Shown here one piece after another: positions 60,001 to 64,000 of a DNA stretch of 64,000 bases. The stretch spans positions 1,798,001-1,862,000 of the forward strand of contig RQOL01000718.1 in assembly GCA_013076295.1 (NCBI GenBank), given 5' to 3'. The DNA comes from Sanderia malayensis (taxonomy: Eukaryota > Cnidaria > Scyphozoa > Semaeostomeae > Pelagiidae). Both the position numbers and the translations under genes were made by a program. Position 1 is the stretch's first letter; each line of letters starts with the position of its first letter. Below the pieces are notes generated by a model. The model was not told where the DNA came from and searched no databases. It saw nothing but the letters and a program-made list of their open reading frames with translations.

Positions 60001-62535
60001 TGTGTACTGGTTTGCGTTTCGATTCATTCGATTTCCTTTTCGTCGTCTTTCGCTGCTCCATTTTACGAGGGGGACCAATTTGATCTCTTGTTTTGCTCGG
60101 GGGCAGGGGCGTCGTGTCCGCATGCAGCAAAACATTGTAAGAGACCGCCCTATGCCCCGTCGAGGAACGTACCAGCACTGAGGCAGTTTTATTCCGACTA
60201 TTCAAATCTTGTGGTGTGTGTTGTTGTCTGTCGTGTGTCAGTTGTAATGTAGTCTGACGTACGTCTGCCGTATCTGTCAACAGTAAGTGTAGTCATAAGA
60301 AACTCACCTATTAGTCAAGGCCTACGAAGTTGCTCTACCATTTTACTTTTGCGAGCTTCGCATCCAAAGATCTTCTGAACAGCTAACAGCAATGAACGCA
60401 ATGAAAGAATTGCTATGCCTAAAATTGCAGTTTATTTACGGTTCGACGTATATTATATTATGTGCCTTATCTCATAACAAATAATAAGACTGACTTACAG
60501 TTATGCTTTGAATAGCCATGTTTATGAACTTTTGTTGAATGTGTTTTATTGTTTAGTTTCTTCGTACGATTAGCTTTGTGAAAATGTCTTGATTGACCTC
60601 CTGAGAAAAAGACAAAGTAAGTTACAACGAGTATTGTACTTTTTAAGCTGCATATAGTTGCCAATAAACAAATAATTAAAAAAAGGGAGAGATACAATAC
60701 CTTGAATATGCAGCGTTTTGTTGCCAATATCTTTGGCAGCAGAGATCGAGTCATCATCGCGATGCGATAAAGACGATGCATTGCGCATTCTTGACTTATT
60801 CGTATTGCTCGCTTCGATCTGCTTGACGAGTTCAATGTTGATCTCATCTCCCAAGTCACCGAATTCGCCAGACACGCCGTAATGTTCAACATCTATAGAC
60901 ACTGGGGCATCCTTATCATCACCACCATTGACCCCCGTCATTGCAGCATTGCTTGCATAATATCTATTGCTCGGTCTCACCGTCCCGGGGGTCATCATCA
61001 TGATATCTTCGTTGTTTTCAGAGCTCAGCACGTCATTGTAATCTCTGCTTCTCGTTGGAGTAAACGGAATGGTAATAGGATCAGTCCTTCTTGTTGCTAT
61101 GACGTCATTTGCACTCTCATCATCATCATAATCATCATCATCATAAATGTTCCTCTGTTGCTCTGGGTAACGAGTGTTATCCAACATTCTGTATCTATCA
61201 TCATCATAGTCATCATAATCATCGTATAACGGACCCTCTGTTGCGAACCTACCGCGAAACTGATCACTGACATCCGGGTACTTGTCATACCCAGAATCCC
61301 TCATTATGTCCTCGTGTGTGCTGTAGCCTGCAGCCTCGTTTTCAGCTTCTTCATCAAAGAGAGATTTCTCGGTTGGGTTGTCCTCACTCGGCAACAAGCC
61401 CGATTTCATCAGATCTTCTGTTAAAAGTTCACTTCTTTTCAAGTCATCATTATCTTGGCGACTTGAAGAATCATTATCTGCGAGGATGTCGTCTGGGAAC
61501 ACTTCATCAAGGTCTACAGTCTCGCTGGAATTCATCGCATGTTTCTGTGGTGCTTCGTCCTCGGCAATGCTAAGCTTATCCTCTCCTTTTGCAACATCCA
61601 CCATCACTTGCTTTGAAGAAGTATCGGACTTATGCGTTTCATTCTTCTTCTCTGTAGAAGTAAACACACAAGAATAAGCATATCACTCTGATACCGATTC
61701 GAACTGGTTCTGCATCACAAATAAAAAAGTATATCAGAAGTCAACAAAAGAGCAAGATGAAAGTTTCACTCATTGCCAAATACCTGTCTTTTCATCTGCA
61801 TGAAGTATGTCAGTACCATTATGTTCCCTAAGCTTTTTGGAGAGTGACAATTTCCCTTTATTTTGATTAGTACTAGTTGCCTTATGATCAAATGTGACTT
61901 TCTTGTGCATTTTCGGCTCTTTTGCAGCAGTTGTTTTTAGTGTCTTGTGCTGTTTTGATGGTGCAAACTCTTTGGTAATCTCCTCATTTTTCTTCGTATT
62001 TGTTGCTTCTCCCTCGTTGGTAAAATGTCCTAAGAGCGAAAACAAGGGGAAAATACCAGTAGAGAAAAAGTTAACTTACACTACGAAAGTCAGAATCATT
62101 TCCAGCAGGTATCAACATGCCTTATCTAATACCTTTAGACAACAAAACTAACTAACTAGTGCCCCCATAGCAGGGAGACGAGAGAAAGAAAGAACTACAA
62201 ACCTCGGTCATGTTGTAGCCTCGTCTTCGTTCTAGTGATATATGCAATTGTAATGGATTCCTTCCGGCTACTGGCATCCGTCCACAGACAGGCTTCTTCA
62301 TCTTTGCATTCAACTGAGTAACAATGATCATTTACCACGTAAGCTACGTCACAGGTTGAAGACTTGCAACACTCGGCTTTGCACTGGTCGAAGTCTTTTG
62401 CGTGTTTTCTGCGCACGAATTTGCCTGATCGCGTGCCCAAACGCAAGTCTGCACGAAGAAGTGCAGGAGTTACAATGCAGTCTCTTTCGTTGCCTGAACG
62501 TTTCGCACGTTCAATGCGCGAATGGGAAACTTTAC
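17980..62535 (-). CDS. Giant MANSC-repeat, mucin/proteoglycan-like type I membrane protein
   Basis: Twenty-six chained exons: 62203-62535, 61784-62029, 60701-61651, 60499-60600, 31429-60273, 30598-31173, 29535-30323, 28236-28549, 27760-28086, 26832-27365, 26143-26493, 25807-26007, 24615-25583, 24064-24519, 22430-23386, 21614-22219, 21200-21328, 20954-21076, 20419-20547, 20247-20303, 19678-19947, 19329-19451, 19104-19226, 18753-18875, 18372-18568, 17980-18021. They give about 12,600 residues. Order: MANSC; acidic linkers; the 28.8-kb exon with 11 MANSC domains among Ser/Thr/Pro/Gln repeats; coiled-coil linker; laminin-G-like; two MANSC; a second laminin-G-like with MANSC; three more MANSC; His-rich and Ser-Gly tract; EGF x3; Ig; EGF x3; membrane helix; short basic tail. 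All internal junctions except the last are phase 1, so modules are exchangeable. The first exon starts in phase 1 after an unseen signal-peptide exon. The composition points to an extracellular, heavily O-glycosylated membrane-anchored molecule. MANSC domains of this type are known from KIAA0319, but no PKD domain is seen here. One exon (28236-28549) carries a frameshift. I know no described protein with this architecture. Confidence 0.85.
18161..18221. repeat. Palindrome in the last intron of the giant gene
   Basis: GTTCAAACCATAGTCATAAG faces CTTATGACTATGTTCGAAC around a short loop. It lies in the last intron (18022-18371) and may be the core of another short inverted-repeat element. Confidence 0.65.
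18372..21328 (-). other. Giant gene: EGF x3, Ig, EGF x3 and membrane helix
   Basis: EGF exons 21200-21328, 20954-21076, 20419-20547; a 19-residue linker 20247-20303; one I-set Ig domain 19678-19947 ([20 protein letters not shown] ... [15 protein letters not shown]); EGF exons 19329-19451, 19104-19226, 18753-18875. Four EGFs start with the calcium-binding motif DxDEC or DVNEC. Exon 18372-18568 holds the membrane helix ([20 protein letters not shown]) followed by [11 protein letters not shown], which sets a type I orientation with a cytoplasmic basic stop-transfer. Confidence 0.92.
20081..20225. mobile_element. Short inverted-repeat element (TATAAGAACCTGC family)
   Basis: Arms CCATATATAAGAACCTGC and GCAGGTTCTTATATGGG face each other about 105 bp apart. 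Its ends resemble the element at 27518-27652. It lies in the intron before the Ig exon. The plus-strand ORF over it is chance. Confidence 0.7.
21614..22219 (-). other. Giant gene: His-rich and Ser-Gly (glycosaminoglycan-type) exon
   Basis: Encodes a Thr/Lys stalk, a His/Lys-rich segment, then [20 protein letters not shown] (about 21880-21940) and a second His tract ([19 protein letters not shown]). Clustered Ser-Gly pairs with adjacent Glu are the classic xylosylation pattern for chondroitin/heparan sulphate chains. It sits directly before the EGF block, as in a membrane proteoglycan. Confidence 0.85.
22430..23386 (-). other. Giant gene: double MANSC exon (domains 17, 18)
   Basis: A Thr/Pro/Lys stalk, then MANSC 17 ([20 protein letters not shown] ... 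CYAMQC), a Ser/Asn/Ala linker with NGSV and SNAT sequons, and MANSC 18 ([20 protein letters not shown] ... CYSVNC). It is the only small exon with two MANSC domains, so a tandem exon or domain duplication without an intron. Confidence 0.88.
23558..24028. mobile_element. MITE-like element with TACCGTAAATCCTCGAATAA ends
   Basis: Begins TACCGTAAATCCTCGAATAA followed by GCCCCC, and ends with the reverse complement (GGGGGCTTATTCGAGGATTT then ACGGTA), about 26-bp terminal inverted repeats. Internal copies of CTCGAATAAGCCCCC are tandemly repeated near both ends. There is no ORF with transposase features. It lies in the intron between exons 24064-24519 and 22430-23386. Confidence 0.85.
24064..24519 (-). 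other. Giant gene: MANSC 16 exon
   Basis: Thr/Lys/Pro stalk ([20 protein letters not shown]) followed by MANSC 16 ([20 protein letters not shown] ... CFLVSC). All eight Cys are present. Phase 1-1, 456 bases. Confidence 0.88.
24615..26007 (-). other. Second laminin-G-like domain plus MANSC 15
   Basis: Exon 25807-26007 opens with a Thr/Pro stalk and [20 protein letters not shown]; exon 24615-25583 continues the fold ([69 protein letters not shown]), intact in frame. After a Lys-rich linker comes MANSC 15 ([20 protein letters not shown] ... CYLVEC). The domain order repeats the LamG-then-MANSC order of the preceding block, so the block was probably duplicated. Confidence 0.88.
25710..25806. repeat. 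12-bp minisatellite in the intron of the second LamG domain
   Basis: About eight copies of a 12-base unit (AATGCCAAAAAG and variants AATACTAAAAAG, AATCCCAAAAAG) abut the donor of exon 25807-26007. It is noncoding on the gene's strand after the donor. Confidence 0.8.
26143..27365 (-). other. Giant gene: two MANSC exons (domains 13, 14)
   Basis: Exon 26832-27365 has a poly-Asn tract (about nine N at 27166-27192), then MANSC 13 ([14 protein letters not shown] ... CYTVIC). Exon 26143-26493 has a Thr-rich stalk ([15 protein letters not shown]), then MANSC 14 ([15 protein letters not shown] ... CFTVHC). Both keep eight Cys and are phase 1-1, so each exon is one stalk-plus-domain module. Confidence 0.88.
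27518..27652. mobile_element. Short inverted-repeat element (CCCGCATATAAGAACCTG family)
   Basis: Starts TACAGTAAACACCCGCATAT and ends TATATGCGGGTTTTTCTGTA about 135 bp later, arms of about 22 bp with mismatches. It lies in the intron between exons 27760-28086 and 26832-27365. It shares TATAAGAACCTG with 20081-20225. Confidence 0.7.
27760..28549 (-). other. First laminin-G-like (LamG/concanavalin) domain, exon pair with 2-bp frameshift
   Basis: Exon 28236-28549 begins [16 protein letters not shown] and carries [20 protein letters not shown] then AMWVKLR; exon 27760-28086 continues [40 protein letters not shown] and [13 protein letters not shown]. This is the Laminin_G_3 fold, paralogous to the copy at 24615-26007. 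Exon 28236-28549 is 314 bases, two more than a multiple of three. The frame is lost in AGAGAGAC (about 28317-28325): before it reads WVKLRE, after it only the +2 frame gives [20 protein letters not shown]. An extra GA in a dinucleotide run explains it. Confidence 0.85.
28168..28192. repeat. (AGTAAC)n microsatellite
   Basis: Four tandem copies of a six-base unit in the short intron within the first LamG domain. Confidence 0.75.
29535..31173 (-). other. Giant gene: two linker exons after the giant exon
   Basis: Exon 30598-31173 includes [20 protein letters not shown], a short coiled-coil heptad stretch, and an N-glycosylation sequon. Exon 29535-30323 is Ser/Lys-rich and contains [17 protein letters not shown] and a basic [20 protein letters not shown]. 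Neither has Cys-rich domains. Both are phase 1-1. Confidence 0.75.
31845..32050 (-). repeat. 30-bp coding array ([10 protein letters not shown])n
   Basis: About seven ten-residue units of [10 protein letters not shown] / [10 protein letters not shown], ending the giant exon with a Thr/Lys/Pro stalk. The basic charge contrasts with the acidic linkers upstream. Similar short TTTKKPxTT stalks recur in later exons (24064-24519, 22430-23386, 21614-22219). Confidence 0.9.
32860..33300 (-). other. His/Asp-rich linker of the giant protein
   Basis: Reads [20 protein letters not shown] and later [17 protein letters not shown], next to a basic cluster [13 protein letters not shown] at about 33225-33265. 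Alternating His and Asp suggests divalent metal binding, by composition only. The plus-strand ORF rich in Ile/Met here is an antisense shadow. Confidence 0.8.
34455..35027 (-). other. MANSC domains 11 and 12 of the giant protein
   Basis: Domain 12 ([20 protein letters not shown] ... CYSVAC) is a typical copy with the GGLNAG turn. Domain 11 has all eight Cys but has lost the GG.xAG motif ([14 protein letters not shown] instead), so its first loop is altered. They are only about 70 bases apart, the closest pair in the exon after 50222-50811. Confidence 0.8.
35270..35770 (-). other. Acidic Asp/Glu-rich linker of the giant protein
   Basis: Minus-strand frame reads long runs such as [20 protein letters not shown] and [20 protein letters not shown]. 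It has no Cys or predicted fold and is likely extended. It may bind calcium; this is inference from composition only. Confidence 0.75.
37115..40936 (-). repeat. 1,911-bp tandem direct duplication inside the giant exon
   Basis: 37115-39025 and 39026-40936 are direct copies at a fixed offset of 1,911 bases (637 codons, frame kept). I found one base difference: 37904 c and 39815 t, which changes Ala to Thr in PR(A/T)SLNET. Each copy contains the poly-Gln tract and the QVTSSNV / NETASS repeats. The junction is at CAGTTTCC/AGATTG with 3-5 bases of microhomology. The near identity means a very recent event or an assembly artefact. Confidence 0.95.
37281..37310 (-). repeat. Poly-glutamine tract (copy 1)
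   Basis: About nine consecutive Gln codons ([17 protein letters not shown] context) followed by a His-rich [14 protein letters not shown] segment. It is repeated in the second duplicate at about 39192-39221. Confidence 0.85.
37545..41110 (-). repeat. 222-bp coding repeats ([10 protein letters not shown] / [10 protein letters not shown] type)
   Basis: Within the duplicated segment and just beyond it, a 74-residue unit recurs. It contains [36 protein letters not shown] and [19 protein letters not shown]. The same bases recur at 37861 and 38083, a 222-base offset. Each unit appears to be two related half-units of about 110 bases (QVTSSN.. and QNTPSN..). It is Ser/Thr/Pro-rich with an N-glycosylation sequon (NET) in each unit. 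Confidence 0.88.
46545..46915 (-). repeat. 45-bp coding array ([15 protein letters not shown])n, 8 copies
   Basis: Eight 15-residue units of [15 protein letters not shown] type, with variants [16 protein letters not shown] and TVFHAENL. Unlike the other arrays, it keeps a fixed charged and hydrophobic pattern (VFHAE), so it may fold or bind rather than only carry glycans. It lies just before MANSC at 46218-46470. Confidence 0.92.
48780..49260 (-). repeat. 27-bp coding array (ESSVSTHPQ)n, 18 copies
   Basis: Eighteen nine-residue units ([36 protein letters not shown] and others) lie in tandem. The period is 27 bases and has no internal Cys. It lies between the acidic region at 49400-49650 and the next Ser/Thr linker. 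Confidence 0.93.
52640..54520 (-). repeat. 12-bp coding array ([12 protein letters not shown])n in three blocks
   Basis: Three blocks of tetrapeptide repeats ([12 protein letters not shown]) are separated by a conserved spacer of the form [19 protein letters not shown], at about 54436-54510, 54046-54120 and 52990-53060. The spacer is nearly identical each time, so the array grew by duplicating block plus spacer. One Thr-Thr pair per four residues gives a very dense potential O-glycan track. Plus-strand ORFs rich in SLSCRLSC are the antisense shadow. Confidence 0.93.
56440..56640 (-). repeat. 30-bp coding array ([12 protein letters not shown])
   Basis: About six tandem units of KPTTEATL / KPTIEATL / KPPTKAIL / KPTTKEIL type, read on the minus strand. 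It is adjacent to the 33-bp array and to an irregular Thr/Ala/Gln region (about 55400-56430) that looks like decayed copies of the same kind. Confidence 0.8.
56815..58085 (-). repeat. 33-bp coding array ([11 protein letters not shown])n, about 38 copies
   Basis: Head-to-tail 33-base units encode the 11-residue repeat [11 protein letters not shown], with variants such as [22 protein letters not shown] and [11 protein letters not shown]. Nearly every unit has three or four Thr/Ser residues and no Cys, as in mucin O-glycosylation domains. Copy number is estimated as length divided by period. The period is a multiple of three. Confidence 0.93.
58250..60060 (-). other. Giant exon start: MANSC 2 and basic linker
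   Basis: After a basic N-terminal stretch ([19 protein letters not shown]) comes a helical linker and MANSC 2 (59072-59320, with [18 protein letters not shown]). A His/Lys-rich linker follows ([19 protein letters not shown] at about 58345-58415) and leads into the Thr/Gln array. The first Gly-Gly of the domain signature is FGLHSGQ here, so this copy is somewhat diverged. Confidence 0.75.
60499..62535 (-). other. Giant gene: first four visible exons (MANSC 1, acidic linkers)
   Basis: Exon 62203-62535 starts in phase 1 and carries [11 protein letters not shown], where RAKR is a furin-type site, then the first MANSC domain ([20 protein letters not shown]). Exon 61784-62029 is Lys/Thr-rich. Exon 60701-61651 is very acidic with [12 protein letters not shown] and [13 protein letters not shown] tracts. 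Exon 60499-60600 is a 34-residue Lys/His-rich linker. All lengths are multiples of three and all junctions phase 1. No ATG with a signal peptide is visible in frame, so the true 5' exon lies between 62536 and 64000 or beyond the window. Confidence 0.82.
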
Positions 62536-64000
62536 CTGCAAATAAAACATCTGCATTAAAAACAAGCAAATCGTGTTAGATTCAGAGGTATTATCGGCAT
62601 ACAGCTAGATGCGCAAAGTTTTCAGCCCCTCCGATGCATAACAAGTATAGCATTTGCTTTCATTTGTCTGCAACTAAAAGAAAGAAGCTTTGAGTTTCAC
62701 TGCGAGCCGTCAAAATTCGTAGTCATGTTCGCATACAAGCTACTCATTCTAAAGATACATACTACAACAAAAAATGCAAAGATACGAAACAATACCTAAC
62801 TAGCAATCTTCAGAGACATATCAGCTCAGATGATTTGAGATCAACGAAGGCAGCACAAATCAGACGTATATTTACAACCAAACCTTAAGCAGATCTCTTG
62901 AAGAGTTAAATCTTCACTGACTGTTCACTGTTCTAGGAACAATTGTTTGCTCAGCTCAAAGTTGATCAATCCATGAGTGCGTGCGTTTGTTAAAGGAGTT
63001 TTCAATTTAACCCCTTCATTAAACTGATTACCTAGTATTGATTATAATCAAATCACGCTTACAGTGCACAATAATGTGAGCAAAGTTCACGGCGAGTCAA
63101 CCTTGCTAACGCCCGGTTCAATCCACTCAGGCCAATAGGTAGCAATAGTCGTGGTTGGCTGTGCTCAAAGAAAACGGGGGTATTGCTGGATCAATGTACC
63201 GCACGAAGCATGCGAATTCGCAATGGACAATACCAGAGCAACTGTTCTCACTATACCCCCTGGTCTATTTATGCATCAAGCATGAACATTCATTAGCATG
63301 TTTGAAAACAAGTAATTTTACTAAGCAGTGTCGATTCTTCTGTTATTCCCACAAAATTAGCTCAATTCTTTTCTTGCATTGCGGCCAATTAGAAAAAAAC
63401 ATCGTTCAATGATTTAAAATGCATCAGATCGAGGCTTCCTTTAATGTGTAGAAATGATCAAATGACAACTAAAGCGGAATAAAAAATGCTCGTCTGGTGT
63501 TTAGTGATCTCAAGTGGTTGCTCAAACGCAAGACTGTGTGCAGCAGAGAATGAAACATCCTAAACTCTAAGCTCAAGCTGTAGGTTTTTAGCTAGGAAAA
63601 CTATACAGCTAAGCTCATCTGCCATTTTACTAGTCCATGGCAGCTTGCTAGGCCTGCTTAAATGCAGATGAATTTGCCGGTGAACCTAAGCTGGCAAAAA
63701 TGATCTACTGCAGTGCACCATACACAAAAATTGGCACAAAGACTCCTGCATCTGCAAAAATAATGCATTAGCTTATCTAGCTGCAATTTATAACACGTTT
63801 AATGTATCTTATTTGCAAGTGAAAGCCAAAAAATGTAATACATAACTAGCTTGAGCAGTAAAACTAGAGCAGACATTACTAATGCACGGTGAGAAGGTAT
63901 AACACAGCTTAGTGCAAATGACTGCACCATGTTGCTTGATGCTTTTACTGCCATTCTAGGAAGTTGGTGTGATGAGTAAGTCAGTGGGTATGATTCCGTT
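62536..64000. other. Upstream region of the giant gene, nothing firm
   Basis: 1.46 kb, A+T-rich. The giant gene needs a phase-1 signal-peptide exon and promoter here or further right. A weak hydrophobic candidate starts at minus-strand ATG near 62650 (MLYLLCIGGAENFAHLA), but its phase does not fit. A plus-strand 85-codon ORF at 63155-63412 has no known relatives. Confidence 0.4.

Larger units (their letters stand above)
31429..60273 (-). other. Giant gene: single 28,845-bp exon
   Basis: One open frame runs without a stop from the acceptor TTGACAG at 60274-60280 to the donor GTAAGT at 31423-31428. The flanking exons join it in phase 1 at both ends. It encodes about 9,615 residues. It contains 11 MANSC domains at about 59072-59320, 51655-51909, 50569-50811, 50222-50480, 47320-47576, 46218-46470, 44577-44828, 41190-41441, 36841-37093, 34772-35027 and 34455-34701. 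Low-complexity Ser/Thr/Pro/Gln, acidic or His-rich spacers separate them. A frame this long with conserved Cys patterns in every domain cannot be chance, although parts could be spliced out in some transcripts. Confidence 0.9.

Noticed and set aside
62600..62655. Candidate signal-peptide exon MLYLLCIGGAENFAHLA
   Set aside because: Its donor would leave phase 0 while the next exon needs phase 1, and the intron would be under 80 bases.

Overview
This is a eukaryotic, animal nuclear window. Every gene except one is split by GT-AG introns of roughly 75-400 bp (a few over 2 kb). A nuclear copy of mitochondrial complex I subunit NDUFV1 is present, as are EGF, Ig and laminin-G modules typical of animal extracellular proteins. 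Intron size, base composition (about 60% A+T by eye) and abundant short inverted-repeat elements suggest an invertebrate, perhaps a non-bilaterian such as a cnidarian or sponge. The lineage is an inference, not a reading.

Layout. 1-726 (minus): 5' end of an unrecognised gene with a mitochondrial-looking N-terminus. 1162-8512 (minus): NDUFV1 in 18 coding exons, with an intronless secreted acid-lipase-type gene (4206-5411, plus) nested antisense in its longest intron. 10013-14111 (plus): a three-exon gene with a FAM167-like coiled coil. 14793-17649 (minus): an eight-exon ZC2HC1A-type zinc-finger gene.

17980-62535 (minus): one gene fills about 44.5 kb, or 70% of the window. I can chain 26 exons by consistent splice phase, giving about 12,600 residues; only the signal-peptide exon is missing. 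It encodes a type I membrane protein with 18 eight-cysteine MANSC/MANEC-type domains (the KIAA0319 N-terminal module), long Ser/Thr/Pro/Gln mucin-like repeat tracts, two laminin-G-like domains, a Ser-Gly glycosaminoglycan-type tract, six EGF domains, one Ig domain, a membrane helix and a short basic tail. One exon (31429-60273) is 28,845 bp long and fully open. This giant gene is the exceptional feature of the window.

Within the giant exon are at least six different in-frame tandem-repeat arrays and a nearly perfect 1,911-bp direct duplication. One laminin-G exon carries a 2-bp excess that breaks the frame. Introns and intergenic DNA carry several MITE-like inverted-repeat elements and minisatellites. 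I saw no tRNA, rRNA, CRISPR or autonomous transposon genes. Exon borders were read by eye from splice consensus and phase; none is backed by transcripts.
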